Source of the DNA: JAPPLB01 sp965218555 | GTDB taxonomy: Bacteria > Acidobacteriota > Terriglobia > Bryobacterales > UBA6623 | Assembly (NCBI GenBank): GCA_965218555.1 | Contig: OZ244625.1 | Span: 5,716,620-5,780,619, forward strand | Length of the DNA stretch: 64,000 bases | Direction: 5' to 3' | Shown: piece by piece, positions 19,084-27,383 of the stretch | Layout: every line of letters starts with the position of its first letter | How positions within the stretch are numbered: the stretch's first letter is position 1 | Made by a program: the position numbers and the translations under genes | Notes under the pieces: generated by a model | Database searches by the model: none | What the model was told of the DNA's origin: nothing | The model's input: the letters and a program-made list of their open reading frames with translations, nothing else

Positions 19084-20307
19084 TCAGGTCAAGGCATGCT
19101 TCTTGACAAGTTGTTCCGTTACTTCGGTTCCGAAGCCCGGCTTCTCCGACGGCAGGTAGAAACCGTTTTCGAATGGGGCCGTCATGGCCTCCATCAATTC
19201 CGTGCCGTTGTCGCCCGTTCCGAAGCTTTCCGCCCAGCGGCAATGCGGCGAAGACACCGCCAGGGGCAGTCCATAGAGGCTGCCGCCGCGATGCGGGATG
19301 AATTCCAAATGGTGCTCGGCCGCCATGGCAGCGATCCGCCGCAGCGACGTGACACCGCCGCACCAGCTTACATCGGGCTGAACGATCTCGACCGCCTTGT
19401 GCCGGATGAGGTCGGCAAAACCGAAACGCGTGTATTCATGCTCGCCGCTGGCAATCTTCGTGCTGTTCACTTCCCGCACCAGCTCGGCATAGCCGGTGAC
19501 GTTATCCGGCGAAAGCGGCTCCTCGATCCAGAATAGGTTCACTTCTTCAAGCCGCCTCGCCATCTCGATCGTGTAGTCGACCTCGTCCCAGCGCGAGCCG
19601 CAATCGATCATGAGCGATTTTTCAGGCCCAATGGTGCCGCGGGCCTTCTTTAGCAGATCAACAATGCGGCGCCTGCCGGCCTCGCCTTCGGACAGGCCAT
19701 CGCGAATCGGAATCTTGAAATGGCGGAAACCACTGTTAAGCGCCTTCTTCAGGTTGAAGCCCGTCGCATACGAGGCGATGCGTTCCTTGTTAGTCCCACC
19801 GAGCAGACGGTAGACCGGTTGACCTGCGTGTTTGCCGAGGATGTCCCACAGCGCGTTGTCGACGCCGCTCAAAGCCATCACGAAAACTCCGCGGCGCCCG
19901 TAGGCGTTCGCGGACGTGTACATCTGGTCCCAGAGCAGCTCGACATTGAGAGCGTTCGCGCCAACCAGCAGATGGCGTAGATGGCCATGAATGATCTCCG
20001 CTGCCACGCTGCCGCCGGCGCCGAGACCGAATCCGGTGACTCCTTGGTCCGTGTGGATGACCACGACAATCGCGCTGCCGAGTTGCGCGAACGGCCCCCG
20101 ATAGCGCCAGCGGGCCGGGTCGAAGTCGGATTTGAACGACGGCGTGCGCCGCGGGTCACGGTCAGCCCAGAGATGCACGGGAAAGGCGTCGACCGAGGTG
20201 ATCCGCAAACGTGTGCGCGTGGAGTACCCGAGTTGGGGTGAGAGATTCGCTGTTGCCGTGCCGGCGCAGAGCACGGCCGCATTGGTCAGAAAACGACGAC
20301 GGCGCAT
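19084..20307 (-). CDS. Exported enolase-superfamily sugar-acid dehydratase (mandelate racemase/L-rhamnonate dehydratase-like)
   Basis: 407 residues. The N-terminus MRRRRFLTNAAVLCAG is a Tat-like signal. An N-terminal capping domain (about 35-150) and a TIM barrel follow. Metal ligands: Asp in LMIDCGSRWD, Glu in FWIEEPLSPD and Glu in ASGEHEYTRFGF; a catalytic His is in FIPHRGGS. The GEHEYTRFG block is what rhamnonate/galactonate-type dehydratases carry. Probably dehydrates an aldonic acid, perhaps in the periplasm, which would be unusual. Start at 20307 places the twin arginines at the very N-terminus. First gene of a two-gene operon with the triple-RidA protein. Confidence 0.85.
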   Translation of the reverse strand: MRRRRFLTNAAVLCAGTATANLSPQLGYSTRTRLRITSVDAFPVHLWADRDPRRTPSFKSDFDPARWRYRGPFAQLGSAIVVVIHTDQGVTGFGLGAGGSVAAEIIHGHLRHLLVGANALNVELLWDQMYTSANAYGRRGVFVMALSGVDNALWDILGKHAGQPVYRLLGGTNKERIASYATGFNLKKALNSGFRHFKIPIRDGLSEGEAGRRRIVDLLKKARGTIGPEKSLMIDCGSRWDEVDYTIEMARRLEEVNLFWIEEPLSPDNVTGYAELVREVNSTKIASGEHEYTRFGFADLIRHKAVEIVQPDVSWCGGVTSLRRIAAMAAEHHLEFIPHRGGSLYGLPLAVSSPHCRWAESFGTGDNGTELMEAMTAPFENGFYLPSEKPGFGTEVTEQLVKKHALT

Positions 20308-20457
20308 CAGAAGGTGAAACCGGCACCGTGGCCGGGCGGAGTACAGTCTAGCACTCGACTCTCGACCCTCGTTACGCGAGCGAAACCTGTTCAGCATTGG
20401 CCGAGTGATTCACGAATGGCCGCCGGTATCTGCCCGGCCTTGCCGCTGGAGCCGCTG

Positions 20458-20619
20458 TCAGTGAAATGAACATTCGTCGGCCTGCGTGTCTCCACCTGGG
20501 CGCGTCAGACCCGGTGTGCCGGTGATTGGAGCACATGCCGGGTTCCACGTCTGATCGGGAACGGTCAGAGTCGTCAGCGCGAGAATCAGGCAGAAGACAA
20601 CCACTACTCCGAATTGCAT
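20458..20619 (-). CDS. Small secreted peptide candidate (53 residues)
   Basis: Not recognised. Its ATG directly follows the TAG of the upstream hypothetical membrane protein (TAGATG), so translation is probably coupled. The peptide begins with a hydrophobic segment MQFGVVVVFCLILALTTLTV that looks like a signal peptide or single membrane helix, followed by a Pro-, Thr- and Gly-rich tail of about 32 residues with two cysteines. Too short for routine gene calls. No database comparison was possible; real expression is likely only if the upstream gene is. Confidence 0.4.
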   Translation of the reverse strand: MQFGVVVVFCLILALTTLTVPDQTWNPACAPITGTPGLTRPGGDTQADECSFH

Positions 20620-21126
20620 CTACTGCCTTGCCGGCAAGGCCGCCGAGTCCAACCGAAGTGCTGACACGCCGCCGTCGATGTCGTTGATCTGAAGCGTGAT
20701 TTCGCGCCGCAGGTCCAGTTCATACTTGGGTATCTCGAACCGCGCCGCAATCATGCCCGCAACTTTCTCACCAGCCGGCACACGGACGCGTTTGATAAGG
20801 GGTTCGTTCTCCATCTCACCCAGAGCAGGAAAATACGCAAAGAGCCCTTTGATGTCCACCACGCCCAAAGTGCGGCCCTCATACGGAATGCCCTGCTGGT
20901 TGACGATGTGCAAGGTTCTGTCGCCGATCATCATCTCGACGCGCGACGGGTTCTCCGCTTCGAAGTCAACGATTGCGACAGAACTTCGTTCATCCATCGC
21001 AAGTGTACGTACTTGCGTGACGAAGCCCTCGAGTCGAGCGCTCTTCCAGACACTGATTCCCAGCGTGGCCCAGGCGAGAATGCCTGCGCCCAGAATGCCG
21101 GCGAGTACAAATTGCCAAGGTTTCAT
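20620..21126 (-). CDS. Membrane-anchored hypothetical protein (LEA14-like beta domain possible)
   Basis: 168 residues from ATG 21126. One N-terminal membrane segment (FVLAGILGAGILAWATLGISVW) then an extracytoplasmic beta-rich domain of about 140 residues. The pattern of alternating hydrophobics with phrases such as VAIVDFEAENPSRVEM and LRREITLQINDIDGG resembles the LEA/WHy-type immunoglobulin-like fold, but this is only a look-alike judgement. The stop abuts the ATG of a 53-codon secreted peptide candidate. No neighbour points to a role. Confidence 0.65.
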   Translation of the reverse strand: MKPWQFVLAGILGAGILAWATLGISVWKSARLEGFVTQVRTLAMDERSSVAIVDFEAENPSRVEMMIGDRTLHIVNQQGIPYEGRTLGVVDIKGLFAYFPALGEMENEPLIKRVRVPAGEKVAGMIAARFEIPKYELDLRREITLQINDIDGGVSALRLDSAALPARQ

Positions 21127-21614
21127 CTCAATCAAAGAGACGTACGCGAAGGCCGCCCGGTGTCACCCTTTTCGGGCTCCAGTCTACACAACGCTGAGCC
21201 GATCGTTGCAACCAACAGCTGTAGTGAGCAGGATACCCGGGTTTCACGGCCACAAAGCCCTGCGCAGGCCGAGCTGATCTCGTCTCCTGAAGACAATGCG
21301 GCCTCGATGATCGCCCGTTCGTCGGTCGATTCGGCAACGCGGCCACAAGATGCACGGCCAGCACGCTGGATGTTGGGTACAGCAGTTTGACCGAGTATTC
21401 CGCTGTAACGGTGCAGGGCGGCTTCAACGCGCCTCTCCGTGTCATCAGGCGCCAAGCGGCAGTCCGATTCGAAAGGCAATCGAGCATTGAACCAGTGATA
21501 CCGCCGTTGAGCATGCTCAAAAAAGCCTCGTGGTCTTCGTCAGTAACGTCGACGGCGCCGAACCCCGCCAAGTAACTGCCGCAGTCGGTATCGTCAACGA
21601 TCCCGACCGGCAGG
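21127..21614 (-). other. Non-coding stretch, possible relic of a Gfo/Idh/MocA-type dehydrogenase
   Basis: No intact gene. On the minus strand, reading from about 21600 to 21440, a phrase resembling the beta-sheet region of Gfo/Idh/MocA oxidoreductases appears (VDVTDEDHEAFLSMLNGGI, compare the usual V-D-V-x-D-E-x-A-x-x-L-x-x-F-x-N-G-A). It fades into non-protein-like sequence after about 40 codons. Very tentative. Confidence 0.2.
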
Positions 21615-22592
21615 TCAGTCGACCGTCAGCGCGACCTTGCCGACAATGCGCCGCTCGCTGATATCCGCCAGGGCCCGGGGCGCTTCCGCCAGAGGATACG
21701 TTTTCGACACGACCGGCCGAATCTTGCCCTGTTCGTAGAGTTCGTTCAGCCGCAACTGCGCTCGCTGCGCATAGGCGTGATTCTCTTCGACTTGGCGGCC
21801 CCAAAAAACACCAACGATCGAGATGTTCTTCAGCAAAATCCGGTTGCAGGCGACGCTCGGGATCGCTCCGCTGGCGAATCCCACCACGAGCAACCGGCCT
21901 CCCGGCGCAATGCACTTGGTCGAGCGCTCGAAAACCTCGCCGCCCACCGGGTCGTAGATGACATCCGCACCAATTCCGCCGGTCACCTCTTTGACCTCGT
22001 CGACCCAGCTTTCCCGGCCATAGTCAAGGATGTAGTCCGCCCCTTGTTGACGGCAGAACTCTCGCTTCTCGGCGCTGCCGGCCGTGGCAATCACGCGCGC
22101 ACCCAGAGCTTTGCCGAGTTGAATCGCGGCCATGCCGACCCCGCTCGCTCCGGCGTGCACGAGCAATGACTCTTGCGGGCGAAGTGCACCTCGATCGCAC
22201 AGTCCGAAATATGATGTCTGATACACCACCATGAAGCCGGCGGCTTCGGCGAAGCTCATACCCTCAGGGAAGTGAGAAGCGCGCCACACCCAGGCGATCG
22301 AATACTCCGAGTATCCGCCGCTATACGAGCTAGCCAGAACTCGGTCGCCTACCGCGAAATCAGTGACACCCGCTCCCACCGCTTCAACGACGCCTGCGGT
22401 CTCTCCTCCCGGCGTAAACGGAAATGTCGGTTTCACCTGATACTTCCCCTGGATGAGGAGTGAATCGAAGAAATTAACCCCTACGGCGTGGTTACGGACG
22501 AGAATCTGCCCCTCGTCGGGCTCCGGTACCGGCACCTCGGCGAATGTCATCCCAGTGGGCTCGCAATACTCGTTAACTTGCCAAGCTTTCAT
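21615..22592 (-). CDS. NADPH:quinone oxidoreductase-type MDR family protein
   Basis: Zinc-free medium-chain dehydrogenase/reductase, 325 residues. GroES-like N-terminal domain (VNFFDSLLIQGKYQVKPTFPF and PGGETAGVVEAVG) and Rossmann domain with HAGASGVGMAAIQLGKALGA (the AxGxxG nucleotide motif) near residues 148-165. No structural zinc cysteines, as usual for quinone reductases. C-terminal PVVSKTYPLAEAPRAL is the canonical end block. Probably reduces quinones or enoyl compounds with NADPH. No obvious operon partner. Confidence 0.92.
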   Translation of the reverse strand: MKAWQVNEYCEPTGMTFAEVPVPEPDEGQILVRNHAVGVNFFDSLLIQGKYQVKPTFPFTPGGETAGVVEAVGAGVTDFAVGDRVLASSYSGGYSEYSIAWVWRASHFPEGMSFAEAAGFMVVYQTSYFGLCDRGALRPQESLLVHAGASGVGMAAIQLGKALGARVIATAGSAEKREFCRQQGADYILDYGRESWVDEVKEVTGGIGADVIYDPVGGEVFERSTKCIAPGGRLLVVGFASGAIPSVACNRILLKNISIVGVFWGRQVEENHAYAQRAQLRLNELYEQGKIRPVVSKTYPLAEAPRALADISERRIVGKVALTVD

Positions 22593-22798
22593 TCCGAGAC
22601 TCGAATCCGCCTGCGATCAAACTGATGTGGAAAGCCGCCGAGAATTGGTGCGGCCAACAGAGTCTTCCAGGATGGCACAGTGGAGCTGAAGGCCGCACCC
22701 TGACATGTCGCTTCCGGCAGGAAGCCGGCGCGTCACTCGTCCAAGGTGTTCCCGGACGGATGTGCCGTCTTGCGGGCATTCATCGCTTATCAGCCGAT

Positions 22799-23548
22799 TC
22801 ACCGCCGCGCGGCCTCCGGTGCGCCGACCATCGGCACGAAGCGCACCGGCAGCACCGACCGACGACGCGTCCTCCCATCCCGGTCCTTGTCGAGCACGAT
22901 GATCTCCTGCAACCCATACAGGGGTCCGACCGGTGCTACGAGCCGGCCTCCCGGAACAAGCTGCTCGACGAGAGTCTCCGGAATCTCCTCGGGCGCCGCG
23001 GTCAGAAGGATGCGGTCGAACGGAGCTTCCTCAGGCCAGCCCGAATAACCGTTGCCAATGCGGACGTGAAGATTGTCATAGCCCAGTTCCGCCAAAGTTT
23101 GCTCGGTCCGCTTGCCGAGTTCCTCGACGATCTCGATCGTGAACACCTGCTCGACAAGCTCCGCCAGAACCGCCGCTTGATAGCCCGAGCCGGTGCCGAT
23201 CTCCAGGATCTTGTGTTCAGGTTTCAGGTCGAGCTTCTCAGTCATGAACGCAACAATATACGGCTGAGAGATCGTCTGCCCATAGCCGATCGGAAGGGGC
23301 TGGTCAAGGTAAGCCGCTTCCTTGAGGTTCGGGGGAACGAACAGGTGCCGGGGGACCTTGCGCATCACCCGCCGCACGGCATGAGAGCGGATATCGCGAC
23401 TCTCAATCTGCCTGCTGACCATGGCGTCCCGCCGAGATGTGAAGTGGTCCGCAGACTGTGCCGTCGTCTCGGCGGTACTGCATGCCGCCAATGCGACGCC
23501 CATCAGGGCCCAGCGCCAGCGTGTATCTCCCATCTCCGCTCTCATCAT
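22799..23548 (-). CDS. pcm: Exported protein-L-isoaspartate O-methyltransferase
   Basis: Repairs isoaspartyl residues with S-adenosylmethionine. 249 residues, about 35 more than the cytosolic enzyme because of an N-terminal signal with lipobox-like end (ALMGVALAACSTAE). The PCMT core is intact: YGQTISQPYIVAFMTE, SAM motif I ILEIGTGSGYQAAVLAEL, and the end block LVAPVGPLYGLQEIIVL. The ATG at 23548 has a -10-like TATCAT (23559-23564) only ten bases upstream, arguing for a leaderless start; 23545 is an immediate alternative. SAM is cytosolic, so export of this enzyme is puzzling. Confidence 0.88.
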   Translation of the reverse strand: MMRAEMGDTRWRWALMGVALAACSTAETTAQSADHFTSRRDAMVSRQIESRDIRSHAVRRVMRKVPRHLFVPPNLKEAAYLDQPLPIGYGQTISQPYIVAFMTEKLDLKPEHKILEIGTGSGYQAAVLAELVEQVFTIEIVEELGKRTEQTLAELGYDNLHVRIGNGYSGWPEEAPFDRILLTAAPEEIPETLVEQLVPGGRLVAPVGPLYGLQEIIVLDKDRDGRTRRRSVLPVRFVPMVGAPEAARR

Positions 23549-23655
23549 CGCACCGGAGATGATAGGACCCCTCCGGCGGGCAGTCTGGAATGCGCGGCGC
23601 GACGAAGCTGTCAACACCACCATCAACATCGCGAGACTGCTGGCCCCTCGTCTTG

Positions 23656-24987
23656 TCATTGCGACAGGGCTGCCTGACGGTCGAGCCACCTACCAGTTTG
23701 CATGACGCGGTGAATGTTGCGTGTGTTCGCGATATCGTCGAGCGGGTCGGCGTTGAGGATCAACAGATCCGCGGCCTTGCCCGGCTCGATCGCGCCAAAG
23801 GATGGCTCGCCTTCGGAAAGCAACACGGCCGCATCTCCGGTGGCCGCACGCAAGGTCTGCATAGGCGTCAGGCCGGCTTTGATGAAAAGCTGCATTTCGT
23901 GGTGCGTTCCCCAACCGGGAGGGATGCCGCCCGCACCACTGTCGGAGCCGACCCCGACGCGAATGCCGTGGTCGGCGAGCTTCTTGACGAAGCGCTCGGC
24001 CCGGGCGTATTCGTCCTTGAGCCTCGGGATGCCGGGATCGGCGAGCAGCTTCTTCCGCGTTTCCTCCTTCTCGATGTCCGCCAGGTACAAAGGGTCCAGC
24101 AATGCGCGCACCTCGGAGTCTTCCAAGTCGCCCGGGTTTTCAGGGAAATACCACAAGCGCTCCGCGACGGTAAAGGTGGGCGTAAATCCGACCTGCTCGG
24201 CGTTGAGGCGGGCGAGCAACTCATCGCTGATATCCTCGGTGTCACGAACGGTGTGCAGGAATTGCCGGACGCCGATGTCGACAAGCTGCTCCAAGTCGGC
24301 GAGGTCGAAGACGTGCGCGACGACCGGGACATGATGCTTGGCTGCTGCCTCGACAATGACTTGCCGCATTTCAGGCGTGATCTTCGGCAGCGTGCCGTTT
24401 TTCGATTCGACCCACATCTTGATGAAGTCGACTTTCTGCGCCGCAAGTTCCGCGACACCGGCGCTGGCTGCCTGCTCAGTACGCGGGCGCCGGACGAGGG
24501 GAAGTTGTATCGGGTGTCCGTCGGGATGGGTGAACCCTAGGCCCGCCGTGTACAGGCGCGGCGCGGGGACCTTGCCCGCTCGCGTGTCAGCGACAACAGC
24601 GAGATGTGCTTCCCAATCCGTTCCGATGCTGCGCGAAGTCGTAACGCCGAAACGCAGTTGAGCACGCAGCAGCCGCTCCATCTCTTTACGGTCGCCGAAG
24701 TAGTGGGCATGCAGCTCGATCAGACCGGGCATGACGGTCTTGCCCCTACCGTCGACGATCTCGCCGCCCTTGGGGACAGGGGTTTCGGCGCGTGAGCCCG
24801 CGGCCTGGATGCGGGTCCCCTCAACGACGACGACGGAGTCGTCGATCGGATCGGCGCCAGTACCGTCAATGAGTTTGGCGCCGAGAATCGTGATGGGCAC
24901 GGACTCGGAATCAACGGACTGCCAGCTTTCGGTGCCGCAGGACGCCAGCGACACAACAAGAAGGAGAATAAAGAGAATCCGTTTCAT
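23656..24987 (-). CDS. Lipoprotein amidohydrolase (imidazolonepropionase/prolidase-like family)
   Basis: Metal-dependent hydrolase, 443 residues. Signal peptide MKRILFILLLVVSLASC with lipobox cysteine at 17. The amidohydrolase core shows the first metal motif HAHYFG, the histidines in HVPVVAHVFD, and the late Asp in VGVGSDSGAGGIPPG; the C-terminal APGKAADL-type block (GAIEPGKAADLLILNADPL) closes the beta-sandwich. Substrate unknown; related exported enzymes cleave dipeptides or cyclic amides. The ATG at 24987 is preceded by TGTTACGAT, an extended -10, with an 8-nt gap, so likely leaderless. Divergent from the RNA-binding protein gene. Confidence 0.85.
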   Translation of the reverse strand: MKRILFILLLVVSLASCGTESWQSVDSESVPITILGAKLIDGTGADPIDDSVVVVEGTRIQAAGSRAETPVPKGGEIVDGRGKTVMPGLIELHAHYFGDRKEMERLLRAQLRFGVTTSRSIGTDWEAHLAVVADTRAGKVPAPRLYTAGLGFTHPDGHPIQLPLVRRPRTEQAASAGVAELAAQKVDFIKMWVESKNGTLPKITPEMRQVIVEAAAKHHVPVVAHVFDLADLEQLVDIGVRQFLHTVRDTEDISDELLARLNAEQVGFTPTFTVAERLWYFPENPGDLEDSEVRALLDPLYLADIEKEETRKKLLADPGIPRLKDEYARAERFVKKLADHGIRVGVGSDSGAGGIPPGWGTHHEMQLFIKAGLTPMQTLRAATGDAAVLLSEGEPSFGAIEPGKAADLLILNADPLDDIANTRNIHRVMQTGRWLDRQAALSQ

Positions 24988-24995
24988 CGGCAGCG

Positions 24996-25004
24996 ATCGT
25001 AACA
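24996..25004 (-). promoter_or_regulatory. Extended -10 immediately before the amidohydrolase ATG
   Basis: On the minus strand TGTTACGAT (hexamer 25001-24996) is followed after eight bases by the ATG at 24987. Predicted transcript has essentially no leader. Confidence 0.35.
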
Positions 25005-25161
25005 GATGAGATGAGTCGGCATCATCGTGCCCGGCTCGGCAGGCGCGGCAATAACTCTTTTGTGACGAGAAGAAATAGAGCAGAAAGGCATTGCTTCGGA
25101 TCGCCATCTGCTGAAATAATAGCCAAAGGCTGAAAAATCAATTCCCAGGAAGGAGTCGGTC

Positions 25162-25446
25162 ATGAGCAGAACCGTTTTCTTCGGGAACCTTCCAGCGTGG
25201 GTCACCGCCGACGAGATCAAGAGTTGGCTGAGTGCGGAAGGAATCGTATTCGACGAGGTCAAGGTCATCCGCGACTTCGAGACCCAGGAGTCGAAAGGTT
25301 TTGCTTTCGTCGAAGCCTCGACCGACGAAGATGTCAAAACCGCGATCAAACGCTTCAACCGCGCACCGATTGACGACAAAGTGCTGCGGGTCAACGAGGC
25401 GCGTCCGCCGGAGAGTGGGAAGCAGCGGCCTCGGCGTAGAACCTGA
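25162..25446 (+). CDS. RRM-domain RNA-binding protein
   Basis: Single RNA recognition motif, 94 residues. RNP2 is VFFGNL at residues 5-10 and RNP1 is KGFAFVEA around 46-53, both with aromatic residues for base stacking. A short basic tail (KQRPRRRT) ends the chain, as in the cyanobacterial/bacterial Rbp family, which are often cold- or stress-induced; that regulation is not shown here. The ATG has AGGAAGGAG upstream, one of the strongest ribosome binding sites in the window. Monocistronic, flanked by minus-strand genes on both sides. Confidence 0.92.
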   Translation: MSRTVFFGNLPAWVTADEIKSWLSAEGIVFDEVKVIRDFETQESKGFAFVEASTDEDVKTAIKRFNRAPIDDKVLRVNEARPPESGKQRPRRRT

Positions 25447-25639
25447 CCTGGGGCTTCGCCGTATCGAATTGCGATCAGCGCGACCACCTGGCCCGGTCGA
25501 TGCCGATAAGCCGCAACTGATGGAATGCGCAAGTTCCATCCAGCCCAAGCTTGGAGAGTTGCACCATCAGGCCCCGCAATATAAGAACCTGAAACCAAAA
25601 AGTTTTCTCACCTGAATGACCCGGCTCAGCGGGCCAGGT

Positions 25640-27208
25640 TCAGTGGCGGAGGATTCTGCCGGGACGTTCGTTGGTGCGCTTGCCCTCGGCGATGACAGGG
25701 ACTCCGTTAACGATCACGTAGTCGAAGCCGCTCGAGTATTGGTGCGGCTCCTCGAACGTGGCATTGTCCTGGACCTTGTTCGGATCAAAAAGCACGAGGT
25801 CGGCGGCGTAGCCTTCTCGGACGAGTCCGCGGTCATTCAGCTTGAACGTACGCGCTGGAAGTGACGTCGCTTTGCGGACAGCGTCCTCCAGGGTCAGCAC
25901 TTTGCGCTTTCGGACGTACTCCGCAAAGGCTCGGGCGTAGGTCCCGTAGGAGCGTGGGTGGGGCACGCCCTCTCCGAACTTCAAGATATACCCGTCGCTG
26001 GAGATGGCGGTGTTCGGATACCGCATGATGCGCTCGACGTCTTCGTCACTCATCGAGTGGAAGACCATCGGCACGCGGCCTTTTTCCACGAGTTCAAGGA
26101 TCGTTGTAATCTCATTGTCGATCGTGGCTGCTCGGCCGCGCAGTCGGTTCACTTCGCTGATCGTTTTCCCGGCCAGCTCCGGCTCCCAATCGCACGAAGC
26201 GACCGTGGCATAGGAATAATCGCCGAAACCCTTCTTGTCGAGAATCTCCTTCATGCCCTCGATGATCCTGGCGCGCGTTTCGGGATTGCGCAGGCGGCCT
26301 CGGATGGCTTCCTGGCTATCCGCCAGCGCCCATGTCGGCAGCGTCGTGCGCACGCCGGTGCTTGAGCGGTTGTAAGGATATTGGTCGACTACCATGTCGA
26401 TGCCTTTACGGCGGTACTCCTCGACGAGCGCGATCGACTTGTCGCTGCCGCCCCAGTGGTGCTTGTTGCTGATCTTGAAATGAGAGACCTGAACGGGCAC
26501 GCCTGCCTGCTCGCCAATGTACGCCGCTTCGCGGATAGCCGCCAGCACCTCGGCGCCCTCGTTGCGCATGTGCGTGGCATAGACGCCGCCGTGTTCGCCC
26601 GCGACCTTGGCAAGTGCGAGAACTTCATCCGTGTCGGCGTACGTTCCGGGGATGTAGATCAGACCGGTCGATAATCCCACCGCGCCCGCCTTCATCGAGC
26701 GCGCAACGATGTCTTTCATCTTTTGCAGCTCATCCGGCATGGCGGCGCGCTTGGCGGCGCCCATCACTTCCTGGCGGACGGAGTTGTGCCCGATCAGCGT
26801 CATCAGGTTCAGTCCCAGCCCGCTTCGTTCCAGATCGGCGAACCACACCTCGAGGTCGATCTTCGACGAGCCGCAGTTGCCGGTGATCATGGTCGTCTTG
26901 CCGTCCATCGTGTAGTTGAACGCGTCCGGATAGTCGACGATGCCCGGGCGATAGATACGGCCCTCGATATGTGCGTGGACATCGATGAAGCCCGGAGTCA
27001 ACACACGGCGGTCGGCGGCGATCACCGCATCAGCGGTCTTGCCGGAGAGACTTCCGATAGCGGCGATTCTGCCGCCGTTGGCGCCGACATCGGCGAGAAA
27101 CCAAGGGTTGCCCGTGCCATCGACGACACGGGCGTGGCGGATGAGAAGCTCGAAGTCCGCTGCGGTGAGCGAGCAAACCAGAAACAGGGCAGAAAGCAAG
27201 ATGCGCAT
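25640..27208 (-). CDS. Exported N-acyl-D-amino-acid deacylase family amidohydrolase
   Basis: D-aminoacylase-type metalloenzyme, 522 residues. Signal peptide MRILLSALFLVCSLTAADF. Metal motif HAHIEG near residue 65, the bridging cysteine in MITGNCGSS (diagnostic of D-aminoacylase relatives), His in VQVSHFKISN and HMRNEG, and the late Asp in ISSDGYIL. Length and motif order fit the family, which frees D-amino acids from N-acyl derivatives, perhaps from peptidoglycan or bacterial peptides. GGAG lies seven bases upstream and a TACAAT -10 about 25 bases upstream, so unlike several neighbours this gene has a leader. Confidence 0.87.
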   Translation of the reverse strand: MRILLSALFLVCSLTAADFELLIRHARVVDGTGNPWFLADVGANGGRIAAIGSLSGKTADAVIAADRRVLTPGFIDVHAHIEGRIYRPGIVDYPDAFNYTMDGKTTMITGNCGSSKIDLEVWFADLERSGLGLNLMTLIGHNSVRQEVMGAAKRAAMPDELQKMKDIVARSMKAGAVGLSTGLIYIPGTYADTDEVLALAKVAGEHGGVYATHMRNEGAEVLAAIREAAYIGEQAGVPVQVSHFKISNKHHWGGSDKSIALVEEYRRKGIDMVVDQYPYNRSSTGVRTTLPTWALADSQEAIRGRLRNPETRARIIEGMKEILDKKGFGDYSYATVASCDWEPELAGKTISEVNRLRGRAATIDNEITTILELVEKGRVPMVFHSMSDEDVERIMRYPNTAISSDGYILKFGEGVPHPRSYGTYARAFAEYVRKRKVLTLEDAVRKATSLPARTFKLNDRGLVREGYAADLVLFDPNKVQDNATFEEPHQYSSGFDYVIVNGVPVIAEGKRTNERPGRILRH

Positions 27209-27367
27209 GGGGAATCTCCGATCCCCGATTGTAACCTCGAACCGGCAGTCGGCGACTAGCTGCTGTGCCTGCAGTGGTAAGCCCAATCACTGCCTGTATG
27301 GGCTTTTTTTCGAGAACTGCATAGCGAGACCGATATGACGAGAGTTGTTCGAAAACCGGGATGGCAA

Positions 27368-27376
27368 TGGTACAAT
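27368..27376 (+). promoter_or_regulatory. Extended -10 immediately before the aldo/keto reductase-like gene
   Basis: TGGTACAAT (hexamer 27371-27376) is followed after seven bases by ATG 27384; no ribosome binding site is present. Predicts a leaderless transcript. Confidence 0.45.
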
Positions 27377-27383
27377 TCTCGAC

